A stretch of DNA of 64,000 bases from Dama dama (GCF_033118175.1 NC_083711.1:43286001-43350000); one strand, 5' to 3'. Positions 1-10,366 are shown, numbered from the stretch's first letter. Numbers and translations are program-made. Notes: generated from the letters alone by a model not told the origin.

Positions 1-80
1 GACTGATGTCAGCGGTGCTCTGAGAATTAACTTTGGGGGTTTTGTAGGCAACAGTACCTGCAGTCAAGGAACCACACATG

Positions 81-173
81 CAGGAAGATCCCCTGGAGAA
101 GTAAATGGCAACCTCCTCTAGAAGTCTCGTTTGGGAAATCCTATGGACAGAAGAGCCTGGTGAGCTTGCTAGG
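81..173 (+). mobile_element. Bov-tA SINE fragment
   Basis: A degenerate sense-strand piece of Bov-tA that starts in the end of the tRNA-derived head (caggaagatcccctggagaa) and runs into the BovA body (ctatggacagaagagcctgg). Head boxes A and B are missing. No target-site duplication is visible, so this is an old truncated copy. Confidence 0.75.
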
Positions 174-742
174 ACTGTGATTTCATTAATATAACGTGTT
201 CATCAACTGAGATTCTTGCCAAATTGAATTTTATAATTGGTATTTGTATCCTAATAATCAGTAAATGTATGTTAGTATATTTTTCCTCACATAGACTTAA
301 TTAAAAAGTTGTGGTTACTCTCTGCTATCTCTTGTCAAATAATGAAATCTGGTTTTTGTTGTTTTTTTCATTTCTATACTACTTAGGCAGAAGAAAAATT
401 AACCACAAAATAGCATTGTTAGAATAACATTAATGTCAAACAACTATTGCTTGAGTAGGAATTAATATTTCAAGCAACCATAAAAAATCTTAATTGCTCT
501 CAAAAATTATACAGTTTCAGCAAGCCCCCCCCCCTTTTTTTTAAACAATACAGACTATAGGTTTTAAATATTCTGTTATGACTTATGGAAGTAATGGAAT
601 AAGTTTAAAATGTTAGTGTAAATTAGACTAAATAAAAAATAGGTAATTTACTTCCACATAATATTATTTAAGTATTGCTTTTAATTTTGAAATATATAAC
701 ACAATTACATATTTTTCTATGCACAGTATCTTATAAAACACT
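174..742. other. AT-rich intergenic stretch
   Basis: No gene or recognisable interspersed repeat is visible. The only local feature is a poly-C run followed by a poly-T run near 525-541, a simple-sequence tract likely to vary in length. Confidence 0.5.
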
Positions 743-754
743 ATTCTTCCTAAT

Positions 755-890
755 GTGTATGTTTGTGTGTGTATGCTCAGTCGTGTCCGACTCTTTGCTA
801 CCCCATGGACTGTAGCCTTCCAGGTTCCTCTGTCCTTGGTATTTCCCAGGCAAGAATACTGGAGTGGGTTGCTATTTCCTCTTCCAAAGG
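755..890 (-). mobile_element. Bov-tA/BovA SINE with 12-bp TSD
   Basis: Antisense BovA body (tcgtgtccgactctttgc, then caagaatactggagtggg) without a complete tRNA head. A perfect 12-bp duplication, attcttcctaat, flanks it at 743-754 and 891-902. A TG-rich stretch on its left side is the (CA)-rich SINE tail. The copy is 5'-truncated but its insertion boundaries are exact. Confidence 0.9.
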
Positions 891-902
891 ATTCTTCCTA
901 AT

Positions 903-1220
903 AACTTGAGCTAACTCAAGCTTTTAAAAAACATGTAAGGAATGTGATTTAGCTAAGTACATCTATTACTAAATGTGAGACAATTTGCAAACATGTAAAT
1001 ATTAGGTATTTTACCACAATTAAATAGTGACAAACGATCATCAACTCGAATAACAAAAGGAAAACTAATTTATGTAAAACTAATCATTGTATTTCCTTTT
1101 GCATACTGACAAAACACCATAAATTCAGTTGAAAATAAAACTTTCTCTTGAATAGGTTCAAAATTACCATTGTCTTTTTTAAAGAAGCAAGTGGAATAAT
1201 ATTTATACTAAATAGGCATC
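903..1220. other. AT-rich intergenic stretch
   Basis: AT-rich sequence with no open frame of note and no repeat I could assign. Confidence 0.5.
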
Positions 1221-1776
1221 TGTATTAGTTTCCTAAAGTGAAGTGAAGTGAAGTGAAGTCGCTCAGTCATGTCCGACTCTTTGCAACCCCATGGACTGTA
1301 GCCCACCAGGCTCCTCTGTCCATGGGATTCTCCAGGCAAGAGTACTGGAGTGGGTTGCCACTTCCTTCTCCAGGGGATCTTCCCGACCCAGGGATCGAAC
1401 CCAGGTCTCCCACATCTGAGCCACTGGGGAGGCTGCTATAAAAACCACCACAAATGGGGTGGCTTAAACAATAGAAATTTGTTCTTTCACAGGTTGAGAG
1501 GATAGAAATTTGAAATCATATTGTCAGCAAGGCCATCCTTTCCCTTGAAGACTCTAGGGGAGGAATTTTCTTTGCTTTTTTCTAGCTTTGGGTGGTTTCT
1601 GGCCTTCTTTGGTGTTCCTCAGCTTCTAAGTATGAGCCTCTATGAGACTCCGATTTCTGCTCTGTCTTCACACGGTCTTTTTCCCTATCTTCACATCACC
1701 TTCCCCACGTCTTGCGTTCATGTCTCTGTATCTCTTCAACTCTTCTTATAAGGACCAGTCTTACCAAATTTAGAGC
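1221..1776 (+). mobile_element. MLT1-type LTR (ERVL-MaLR), split by a SINE
   Basis: An old solo LTR of the mammalian MLT1 (MaLR) group. The diagnostic start tgtattagtttcc lies at 1221-1233. It resumes after the SINE as gctgctataaaaaccacc, ggtggcttaaac and gaagactctagggga, and ends near cttcttataaggacc (1742-1756). No internal retroviral sequence remains. It is truncated on the right, where a second SINE begins. The LTR predates the ruminant SINE insertions. Confidence 0.75.
1237..1432 (-). mobile_element. Bov-tA SINE inside MLT1
   Basis: Near-complete antisense Bov-tA, beginning with an (AAGTG)n tail at about 1235-1259, then the BovA body, then the tRNA head (gggatcgaacccaggtctcc contains box B). 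About 25 bases of the head are missing between ggtctcc and atctgagcc. It interrupts the MLT1 LTR. Confidence 0.9.
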
Positions 1777-1964
1777 CTGAAAGTGAAAGTGTTATTTGCT
1801 CAGTCATGTCTGACTCTTTGTGACCCCATGGACCAGAGCCCACCAGCCTCCTCTGTCCATGAAATTCTCCAGGCAAGAATACTGCAGAGTGTAACAATTC
1901 CCTCTCCAGGGGATTTCTGTGATCCAGGGATCTAACCTGGGTCTCCTGCATTGCAGGCAAGATC
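1777..1964 (-). mobile_element. Bov-tA SINE
   Basis: Antisense Bov-tA with body and most of the head (ggtctcctgcattgcaggca). Possible short duplicates ccaaatt flank it near 1764 and 1965, but they are weak. Confidence 0.88.
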
Positions 1965-2138
1965 CAAATTATTTTCAGTTACCACAAAAATAATCAATTT
2001 TATACTTTTCTTTCAACTGACAATATAATTTTCTCCAGGAATATTCAATAAACACTCTAAACACTTTGAGCCTAGCATAAAATATATAAGCTATATGTTA
2101 AAATTACATATTTAATACATTCTGTATTGAATGAGATT

Positions 2139-2411
2139 TGTTGTTCAATCATTCGGTAGTGTCTAAATCTTTGGAACCCAATGGACTGCAAAAGCCAGGC
2201 TTCCCTGTCCTTCACTATCTCCTGGAGTTTTCTCAAACTCATGTCCATTGAGTTGATAATGCCATCCAACCATCTCATCCTCTGTTGTCCCCTTTTCATT
2301 CTGCCTTTAGTCGTTCCCAGCACCAGAGGCTTTTCCAATGAGTCGGCTCTTTGTGTCAAGAAGACAAAGGATTGGAGCTTCAGCTTCAGCATCAATACTT
2401 CCAATGAATAT
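2139..2411 (-). mobile_element. BovB 3'-end fragment
   Basis: Antisense 3' terminal part of the RTE-type LINE BovB: the ttgttgttcaatcattcggt end, then catccaaccatctcatcctc and agcatcaatacttccaatga. It is heavily diverged and 5'-truncated. The opposing open frames of about 80-110 residues are spurious. Confidence 0.85.
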
Positions 2412-2530
2412 TGAACTAGATAGTGTGCTCCAAATTCAAGTCCTTCTTGGAAACACAGAATTGGATCTTATTTGAAAAGAATGTCTTTGTAAATATAATT
2501 AGGTTAGGATGAGGACATACTCCACTAGGG

Positions 2531-2690
2531 TAGGCTTCCCTGGTGGCTCAGATGGTAAAGAATCTGCCTGCAGTGCAGGAGACCCAGGTTCAATTCCTGG
2601 GTCAGGAAGAGCCCCTGGAGAAGGGAATGGCTACCCACTTCAGTATTCTTGCCTGGAGAATTCCATGGACAGAGGAACCTTTACCCTATA
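2531..2690 (+). mobile_element. Bov-tA SINE
   Basis: Sense Bov-tA with an intact tRNA-derived head: box A region tggctcagatggtaaag and box B region aggttcaattcctgg. The BovA body is 3'-truncated after the cctggagaattccatgg motif. Confidence 0.92.
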
Positions 2691-2865
2691 TGGGAGACAA
2701 TAATTTACCTAAAACATCTGTGAAAGCCTGTGGCCAAATAAAACTTGCAGAAGGAACAAATAGCAAAGGCCAGAGACCTGGAAGGAAACAGAGAGCAAGT
2801 TACATGTTGGTCATTTGCACAGGATTTAGTTAAGGAATTATTTATAAAGATATGCAGAGAATGCA

Positions 2866-3140
2866 GAGAAAGCTATGGCACCCCACTCCAGTACTCTTGC
2901 CTGGAAAGTCCCATGGATAGAGGAGCCTGGTAGGCTGCAGTCCATGGGGTCGCAAAGAGTCGGACATGAATGAGCGACTTCACTTTCACTTTTCACTTTC
3001 ATGCATTGGAGGAGGAAATGGCAACCCACTCCAGTATTCTTGCCTGGAGAATCCCAGGGACGGGGGAGCCTGGTGGGCTGCCATCTATGGGGTCGCACAG
3101 AGTCGGACACGACTGAAGTGACTTAGCAGCAGCAGCAGCA
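2866..3140 (+). mobile_element. Bov-A2 SINE (BovA dimer, AGC tail)
   Basis: Two BovA monomers in tandem, joined by cttcactttcacttttcact and ending in an (AGC)n tail at about 3125-3140. A perfect 12-bp duplication gcagagaatgca flanks it (2854-2865 and 3141-3152). It is one of two SINEs inserted at this spot. Confidence 0.94.
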
Positions 3141-3150
3141 GCAGAGAATG

Positions 3151-3371
3151 CACGCGTACATGCTAAGTCACTTCAGTTGTGTCCGACTGTTTATAGACTG
3201 TAGCCCACCATGCTCCTCTGACTATGGGATTCTCCAGGCAAGAATACTGGAGTGGGTTGCCATACCCTCCTCCAGGGGATCTTCCCAACCCAGAGATCAA
3301 ACCTGCCTATCTTATGTATTCTGCATTGGCAGATGGATTCTTTGCCACTAGTGTCACCTGGGAAGCCCCAT
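3151..3371 (-). mobile_element. Bov-tA SINE at the same target as Bov-A2
   Basis: Full-length antisense Bov-tA. Its own duplication is gcagagaatg at 3141-3150 and 3372-3381; the left copy was later reused by the Bov-A2 insertion. The head end reads ccactagtgtcacctgggaa. Confidence 0.9.
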
Positions 3372-3442
3372 GCAGAGAATGTTGGGGTAGTATTAAATGT
3401 GCAGTGTCCAAGAGCTACTGCAAAGTCATACTGCAGTAGGGT

Positions 3443-3652
3443 AGGCTTCCCTGGTAGCTCAATCAGTCAAGAATCTGCCTGCAATGTGGGAGATCCATGT
3501 TTAAATCCTGGGTCAGGAAGATCCTCTCGAGAAGGGAATGGTAATCCACTCCAGTATTCTTGCCTGGGGAATCCCATGGATGTAGGAGCCTGGCGGGCTA
3601 CAGTCCATGGAATTGCAAAAAGTCGACATGACTGAGTGACTAACACACACAA
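3443..3652 (+). mobile_element. Bov-tA SINE
   Basis: Sense full-length Bov-tA from ggcttccctggtagctcaat to a short (AC)n tail, with diverged box B (atgtttaaatcctggg). It shares the leader tagggtaggcttccctgg with the copy at 2531, which may mark a subfamily or a common source copy. Confidence 0.92.
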
Positions 3653-3900
3653 AAGAGCTAGTAACAGTAACAGAAAGAGTCCTTTTCCATCCCTAAGCCC
3701 AGAAGAAGAAGTTACCTGGAACCAAAAACAAAGAGGCTAAGGGGAGATGGCCATGCTACAGGAGCTGGTACTCTAGATCATGTACTCAATCAAGTGAAGC
3801 AACCTTGCAGGGGGAAGCTAGGGTAATAATTAATCTGGCTTCTATTTCCTCCCTCTATCTCCCTGCAAGTACCGACATTGTCAGAGTCTGAACAGAAGCC

Positions 3901-4540
3901 TTCCAAACAGAAGACTTTATGTTGTGGGGCTCCAAAATCACTGCAAATGGTGGCTGCAGTCATGAAATCAACAGACACTTTCTTACTCCTTGGAAGGAAA
4001 GTTATGACCAACCTAGATAGCATATTAAAAAGCAGAGACATTACTTTGCCAACAAAGGTCCGTCTAGTCAAGGCTATGGTTTTTCCAGTGGTCATGTATG
4101 GATATGAGAGTTGGACTATAAAGAAAGCTGAGTGCCGAAGAATTGATGCTTTTGAACTGTGGTGTTGGAGAAGACTCCTGAGAGTCCCTTGGACAGCAAG
4201 CAGATCCAACCAGTCCATCCTAAGGGAGATCAGTCCTGGATGTTCATTGGAAGGACTGATGCTAAAGCTGAAACTCCAATACTTTGGCCACCTCATGTGA
4301 AGAGTTGACTCATTGGAAAGGACCCTGATGCTGGGAGGGATTGGGGGTGGGAGGAGAAGGGGATGACAGAGGATGAGATGGCTGGATGGCATCACTGACT
4401 CGATGGACATGAGTTTGGGTAAATTCTGGCTGTTGGTGATGGACAGGGAGGCCTGGCGTGCTGCGATTCGTAGGATTACAAAGAATCGGACACAACTGAG
4501 TGACTGAACTGAACCAAACTGAGTGAGTGAACTGATCTGA
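3901..4540 (+). mobile_element. BovB 3' fragment with TSD
   Basis: Sense 5'-truncated BovB covering the C-terminal part of the ORF2-like protein and the 3' end. The perfect 10-bp duplication aacagaagcc lies at 3891-3900 and 4541-4550. The decayed frame at 3943-4300 still reads AMVFPVVMYGYESWTIKKAE and WRRLLRVPWTASRSNQSIL, typical of the region after the reverse transcriptase. An in-frame stop follows the HLM residues. Confidence 0.93.
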
Positions 4541-4550
4541 AACAGAAGCC

Positions 4551-5200
4551 AGAAGCAAGAAAGCTCATTGATTTATATCCATATCTTATATCAACCTCTC
4601 AGAGACATCTTTGGGTGAACAATCTTGCAGTGAAGGTTTGAAAGTTCATCTCAGTTTTATTTTGTACCTATGCTAGAATGTCTCTCTGTCCTACCTATCC
4701 TTGTTTATACTTTCTGATCAATTTTAATATGTTTAGTCCTAATGTCAATCTTCCTTTTTGTTTGACAGCTGAAAGACAAGTTTAGCTAAATTCTATGATC
4801 AAAGCAGTGATAGGCGGTAGCGAATCTCTGTCATTTCTGTTGTTGTTGTTGTTGTTACATGTAGAAACACTCTGCAGTTGACAGCAACATTACACAGTGC
4901 TTGTGTAGTAGGCAGCAGATTCATTCTAGCATGCTTTACAGCAGTTTCTGCCACTTGATAAGTAACTCCATATGGACTGAGGTTGAAGCACTAAATCATT
5001 GTGTCTCCTTCATGCCAAACACTGATTCATAGCAGTAATTTACCCTGCAACTCATTGCTACTAGAGTTTAGAAAATATACTTGTTTTCCCCAATCACAAT
5101 GGTACCTTCAATTTATTCTCTCTTTGGCTGGATTTGACCATACTGATATTTTAGCATCGTCATGTGTGTTAAACTAGTTTCAGTCAGACATCTACTTATA
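4551..5200. other. Intergenic stretch with (GTT)n
   Basis: No gene seen. A trinucleotide repeat of about six GTT units lies at 4839-4857. The rest is AT-rich and unassigned. Confidence 0.5.
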
Positions 5201-5204
5201 ATCA

Positions 5205-5455
5205 TAACAGGATTTGAAGGGACCTTAAAGGTCACATAATCTCCCTTCTCACTAGATGCATACCATCCCCAAATGGTAGTCATATATCTGGCTTCTTCTC
5301 AAATAATCCAATGTCAGGGAACTGACTACTTGAGATGCAGCCTTTTCTATGCTTGGATAGGTTTCATTGCTAAAAGTTCTTCCTTATGTTGAGGGGAAAT
5401 TTATTAACTCTATTCTTCAAATCCTAGTCTTAGTTCTAGTCTCTAGGATAATAAA
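5205..5455 (-). mobile_element. Ancient CR1/L3-like LINE relic
   Basis: Blocks such as gaagggaccttaaaggtcac, agggaactgactacttgaga, aaagttcttccttatgttga and cctagtcttagttctag line up in order with the antisense 3' region of the mammalian L3/CR1 family as I remember it. Divergence is high and no duplication is visible. The family name needs a search. Confidence 0.5.
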
Positions 5456-5898
5456 TTTAACTTTATATTTTTTTATTAAGTCTTAAATATTCACTACCTC
5501 AAGATATTTCACAAAGTAGTCACAATTTAGTTAAGGTATATCTCCCCTAATAACCATACAGGACAAATTTAATCTGGTCCTAGTTTTCCAAAGCAGTGAG
5601 TTCTATGACATTCTAATTCTATATAGAAATTCAAGTTAAAAAAAATCAATGAGAATTTTAGAAGTGTGGAATTCAAAGACCTACTCAAAATTATATATTG
5701 ATATCCTGATTCTTCTTCAGGGTTATAAATGAGCAGATGATATGTGGGAATTTCAGGAAAATAATTGCTCTCATTGTGTATCAACAACATTGCCCATAGA
5801 GTGTTCTTAATCTCAAAATCCAAGCTTAAACTTGATGCAGAAAACAAATCTGAATTTTTAGTGAAATTCCTGTTAATATCCTTGGTTTTAATTTCTAT
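5456..5898. other. AT-rich intergenic stretch
   Basis: No repeat recognised. The 92-codon minus-strand frame at 5569-5847 has no recognisable domain and the composition of random AT-rich sequence. Confidence 0.45.
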
Positions 5899-5909
5899 CT
5901 AAATCTGAA

Positions 5910-6021
5910 GTGGGTTGTCATTTCCTTCTCCAGGAGATCTTCCTGACCCAGAGATGTAACCTGGGTCTCCTGTATTGGCAGAAGGATTCTTTATCCACTA
6001 GTGCCACCTGGGAAGCACCCA
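5910..6021 (-). mobile_element. Short tRNA-head SINE with perfect TSD
   Basis: Antisense tRNA-derived head of Bov-tA plus only about 40 bases of BovA body, ending at gtgggttgtcatttcc. The perfect 11-bp duplication ctaaatctgaa lies at 5899-5909 and 6022-6032. The duplication sits directly on the shortened 3' end, so this copy inserted as a short form and was not trimmed later. Confidence 0.88.
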
Positions 6022-6149
6022 CTAAATCTGAACTAGAGAAAAGAAAAAATAAAAACATTCTAAGAATGCCAGCAAAACACAACCATTGACTACATATTGA
6101 TCACTAACTAAACACTTGATTACTGAGCATATATACAAAATGGAGCTTC

Positions 6150-6302
6150 AGAAGGATCCACTGGAGGAGGACATGGTCACTCACTCCAGTACCCTTGCCT
6201 GGAGAATCCCATGGACAGAGGAACCTGTCTGGCTACAGTCCATAGGGTCAAAAAGAATCAGACATGACTGAGGCAACTTAGGACAGCATAACACACAACA
6301 CA
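6150..6302 (+). mobile_element. BovA body, 5'-truncated Bov-tA
   Basis: Sense BovA body from ctggaggaggacatgg through cctggagaatcccatggaca to an (AC)n-like tail. The tRNA head is missing. Confidence 0.85.
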
Positions 6303-7182
6303 TTTATAAAACAGGACATCTCCAGGCTGCAGGTTAAGTGCGCTTTTCTCAAAACTGGGTTCTCCAGTGGTCTATCATCCACTATGAAGATTATTTACAT
6401 TTCTCATTCCCCTGCATCTAGTTTATCTAATCTTCCAAACGTTCCTCACCTAGACATTGGACTAAATATCTGCTAAGCTGGTTTTTACCATGGATTTATA
6501 TCAATATAGTCATTTATTTATTAAGAATTGAATATTTACTCAGGTCAGATATAAAATAAAAAAGAACAAGAGTCAATCTAAACTGTGAAAATATCTAATA
6601 ACATTTTCCCTAGATTTAGTTCTGCACATCACATTCTGTCTACATTCTAGTCCTTAACAATACTGTCTTGAGAATGATTTGTCTTGTTCATCTTCTTCTA
6701 ATATTATCTTATCTGAATTCCATCCATATTTTCAGATATTCAGATTTTGCAAATGGCTCTGAGATTTGCATTTCAATACAGATTGAGTCCAATTTTGCTC
6801 TTGGCATAGCTGTCCCTCATATCACCAGAATTTTGTTCAAATTTCTTTTTCATTTTCTCATTGAATAAGGCAGAATTTGAAAAAAAAAAAATTAAGCTTT
6901 ATGCAGATATTACCATAGCCAAGGATATTATAAATGCTGGCAATTGACTAAATGTAAAAAATTCTTAACTTATGTAGAATATTTAATACTTCAATATTTT
7001 ATATGTGCCCTACTCAAGACACTTATTTGTTTATTTATTTTTCCTGAATAAAGTGATTAAAATTGTTTCCAAAGCAAATCAGCCCCCAAATTCAGTTTAG
7101 GTATAACCATAAGAAAATTATCAGTTATTTACTATTATGTGAATTATTTATAGCTAAATGAACTTATAGTCTTAAGCATGGG
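6303..7182. other. AT-rich intergenic stretch
   Basis: No gene or assignable repeat. An A-run lies near 6879-6891. The 66-codon frame at 6668-6868 has no recognisable features. Confidence 0.45.
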
Positions 7183-7536
7183 GAATGAGGCACTTAGGGC
7201 TCCAGGGAGACTGGTAAAACGGGTCTTTAGATAGGTAAATATTTTCAGGAACTGATTTCTTGATCCCAGTCCTTTTATCGCCTCATATCTAGAAAAGCAC
7301 TAAATCCTTTCATGATGACATCAGCTCCTTGTGACTACCAGAAAGCCTTTTGTGATATAAGTGCTGGATTGCATTGAACTCCCCCTTCCCCACAATCTTA
7401 TATATTGACCTTTTTTCACTACCTCTTTGGAGCAGTTTTTCAGAGCTGTCTGCTGTCTCCTGGGCTGCAGTCCTCATTTTGCCCCCAAATAAAACTTAAC
7501 TTAGTTCTCACATTGTGGGTCATTTTTTAGTTGACA
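7183..7536 (+). mobile_element. Solo LTR, BTLTR1-like ruminant ERV
   Basis: LTR-like sequence with ordered regulatory parts: tatatattgacc (TATA region, about 7400), ggagcagtttttcagagctg, tgtctcctgggctgcagtcc, then AATAAA at 7488-7493, and an end at ttagttgaca (7527-7536). This matches the 3' half of the bovine BTLTR1 group as I recall it. No internal retroviral region or second LTR is present. The 5' boundary is uncertain. Confidence 0.7.
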
Positions 7537-8162
7537 AATTCATATAATATTTGATGAATAATGCAACTAAAATTAACAGAATTGGAAAAATAATCATATT
7601 TAATGATTATATTGCCTTTGCATATAATCACAGCAACTTTTTAATGCCATTTTCACTAATTTACATCTCTAATTAAGGCTTGTTAATAAAGTATAACACC
7701 ATTAGAAAACATAGAGTAAAACATCTGAAAAGGCAAAGCAACATAATTGTGTGCTTGTCAAGAAGCAGCCCTGACTATGGGTGCACAGATACTTTTTATG
7801 AAGACTTGGTTTAAGATGATTTTTGGTATTTGTATTTAAACACAAAATATCAAGAGCAAAATAATTTCCTACACAAGCCCTTGTGAAATTAGCTTTCAAA
7901 CAATGTTTGGATAATGGGTGAGTACTTTTTTCTGTGGAACAGAACAGCTGTGTACTTTAGATGATGTCAACATATTTATAGAACTGTTGCATCATTTGTT
8001 CAATGCACTTTGCAGACTGCATTACACAGATGAGGTGAAAACAGCAGGGTATTATTTATGCTGCACTATGGCTTTGAAAGTGACACCACAATCTGTCTAA
8101 AAGTTACTAATTTAGCAATACAAATGTAGATTTCTTCCTTCTTTCTGATGGGGCTGTGCTGT
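7537..8162. other. AT-rich intergenic stretch
   Basis: Nothing recognised. A 60-codon frame at 7918-8100 (MSTFFCGTEQLCTLDDVNIF start) has no family resemblance I know and no supporting context, so I do not call a gene. Confidence 0.45.
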
Positions 8163-8483
8163 TCTTAGTTGCTCAGTCATATCCGACTCTTGCAACCCCA
8201 GGGACTGTAGCCCACCAGGCTCTTCTGTCCATGGGGATTCTCCAGGCCAGAATACTGGAGTAGGTAGCCATATTCTCCCCCAGGGGATCTTCCCAAGCCA
8301 GCGATTGAACCCAGGTTCTCACACATAGCAGATGGATTCTTTACCATCTGAGCCACCAAGGAAGCCCATGGATACTGGAGTGGGTAGCCTATACCTCCAG
8401 GGGACTTTCCCAACCCAGGAATCAAATCAGGGTCTCCTGCTTTGCAGGTGGATTCTTTACCAACTGAGCTACCAGGAAAGCCC
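8163..8483 (-). mobile_element. Bov-tA with two tRNA heads
   Basis: Antisense BovA body, a first tRNA head ending at 8367 (agccaccaaggaagccc), a 40-base partial body starting tactggagtgggtagcc, then a second tRNA head ending at 8483. The same architecture and join occur at 20082-20408, so this is a compound element rather than two chance neighbours. Confidence 0.85.
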
Positions 8484-8548
8484 TTATAAATAGGGGGAAA
8501 GGTTATGTTCCATTAAGGATATTCATTTGTCTAAAGTAAATCTAGACT

Positions 8549-8654
8549 GAGTTGTCATTCTCTTCTCCATGGGATCTTCCTGATTCAGGGATCAAACCCA
8601 GGTCTCCCGCATTGCAGGTGGATTCTTTACTACTGAGCCACCAGGGAAGCCCCT
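8549..8654 (-). mobile_element. Short tRNA-head SINE
   Basis: Antisense tRNA head plus about 40 bases of body, ending at gagttgtcattctcttctcc, close to the shortening point of the copy at 5910. Head sequence gggatcaaacccaggtctcc includes box B. No clear duplication. Confidence 0.85.
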
Positions 8655-8759
8655 TTTCTGATGGTAACAATATGCAATTCTTTAAAAGAAAAAATATACT
8701 TAGCATGTTTGAAACTTACTTCCATTATTTGTTTGCATATTAGAAATAGGTAAACATAG

Positions 8760-8915
8760 GAGAAAGGGGCAACAGAGGATGAGATGGTTGGATAGCATCA
8801 CTGACTCAATGGACATGAGTTTGAACAAACTTGGGGAGATAGCGAAGGACAGGGAAGCCTGGTATGCTTAAATTAATAGGGTTGCAAAGGATTGGACAGG
8901 ACTTAGTGATTGAAC
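8760..8915 (+). mobile_element. BovB 3'-end fragment with 8-bp TSD
   Basis: Sense terminal 155 bases of BovB (acagaggatgagatggttgg, ggacagggaagcctgg). Duplicates aaacatag at 8752-8759 and 8916-8923 define the insertion. Confidence 0.88.
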
Positions 8916-8923
8916 AAACATAG

Positions 8924-10145
8924 TGAAAGGGGAATAAAAAATAAAACCTTTCCCCAAGGCTTCAAGATGTAACCTATTTGATCAACAAGTTTTGAAAAAT
9001 TTTGCAGACAAGTGTGATCTCAAAAACATTTCTACCTTAAATGAACTAAATTGGAATAGTGGTGGGGCTGGGAATCTAGGTGGCCCCCTGAGCTCTATCA
9101 GTGATTTATTAACTGAGAACCTTCGGGGAATCTGTCATGAAAAAAGGCTTCCTCTAAGATCCCTGCAATTTAAATCTCAGTAATATGGAAATTTTAATTC
9201 TTCCCATGTTTTCAAACCATGGGCTTCAGCTTCCAACTTCTTGGTTTGGCAGCTGCTCCAGAGCACAAATGAGCAGCCAGGATGCAATTACCCAGTATCT
9301 GATGTCATGGTGCCTCCTGGCTCACACATTAGGAACAACAACGTTGCTTCCTTCTGTCCCAATGGGCTCTCACCCTCCCTCTGATTTAGGTTCTTGTTAG
9401 TTGCAGTGTGATGATTAAGCACAAGTAAGACCAGGAAAGAAGGGAGTCATATTTATTGTACAGCTAATTAGGCACTGTGCTGGTTCCTCACATATGTTAT
9501 TATTCCATTTCCTTTCCACTTTAATGACTCTTTACATCTCTCTACCAATATATTCAGTTTTCTGTTGAGACTTCCCAGTGAAATGTGCAGTTTTGATCCC
9601 TGGCTGGTCTTTTCCCCACAATTCCTATTTCCTTTCTTACAAAGGGACTATGTTTTCCTTTTTTCTGTTTTTTCCTTTTTAACTCATCTTCTAGAATGTC
9701 TAAACTTCAGTCTGGTCTGAGAAACTGATTACAATCATTAGCCCTCTTCCTGGGTCTTATCCTGGCCTCACACTCCTTTAAAAGGGGAAGGTACTTCTCA
9801 AGAAAGAACGCTTAATTCTCTCTCTCCCTCTCTGTTTAATTTTTATTGTTTTAGTCTTGAAAAAACCTAAGCAGGTAATAAGAATTCTGAGCATAACTTT
9901 TCTATTCCCTTGTAAGCCATAAATGAAGGAGAATGAGTTCTTTTTTCTTCCAGATATATAACCATTTAATCACTTTTCCATCTCAAAAAGAAAATGCTGA
10001 CATTATTCCTCATCACAGGTTATTGTAAGAGAATGGTAGAGTTTTGTTCTAATGGAGCTCAGTTTGGTGTATCTGATGTTCTGCAATGTATCAATACAGT
10101 CTAGACTTGCCTATCTCAGAAATGTGAAGTGATAAAAGTTAAGCA
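8924..10145. other. Intergenic stretch
   Basis: Mostly unassigned. It contains a probable MIR remnant (9448-9515) and a TC-rich patch at 9817-9833. Small frames at 8992-9183 and 9185-9400 have no recognisable domains. Confidence 0.45.
9448..9515 (-). mobile_element. Probable MIR fragment
   Basis: The run catatttattgtacagc, aggcactgtgctggttcctc, acatatgttatt follows the antisense MIR order (tttattgagcac, ggcactgtgct, ttacatatatt). Short and diverged. Confidence 0.45.
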
Positions 10146-10366
10146 GTCTTCCCTTGTGGCTCAGATGGTAACAAATCTTCCTGCAATGCAGGAGATCCAG
10201 GTTCGATCCCTTTTAAGGAAGATCCCCTGGCAAAGGGAATGGCAACCTACTCCAGTATTCTCGCCTGGAGAATTCCATGGACAGAGGAACCTGGCAGGAT
10301 ATAGTCCATGGGGTCGGAAAGAATCGGACACGACTGAGCAACTCACACCTTGACTTTCACTTTCAA
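10146..10366 (+). mobile_element. Bov-tA SINE
   Basis: Sense full-length Bov-tA. Box A region tggctcagatggtaaca and box B ccaggttcgatccc are well kept. The body continues to cggacacgactgagc with a tail ending near ctttcactttcaac. Confidence 0.93.

Noticed and set aside
2531..2690. tRNA gene suggested by box A and box B motifs in SINE heads
   Set aside because: The motifs are the tRNA-derived heads of Bov-tA. They are fused to a BovA body and do not form a proper tRNA cloverleaf.
3790..4410. 206-codon open frame on the minus strand
   Set aside because: It lies antisense over a BovB fragment whose sense strand encodes the known C-terminal text; the same antisense frame recurs in every BovB copy here.
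7918..8100. Small open frame (60 codons) in unique sequence
   Set aside because: No known family, no splice or promoter context, and similar lengths arise by chance across the window.
8142..8664. tttctgatgg at 8142-8151 and 8655-8664 as one duplication around two SINEs
   Set aside because: The interval includes unique sequence between the SINEs, so a single insertion is unlikely; probably chance.
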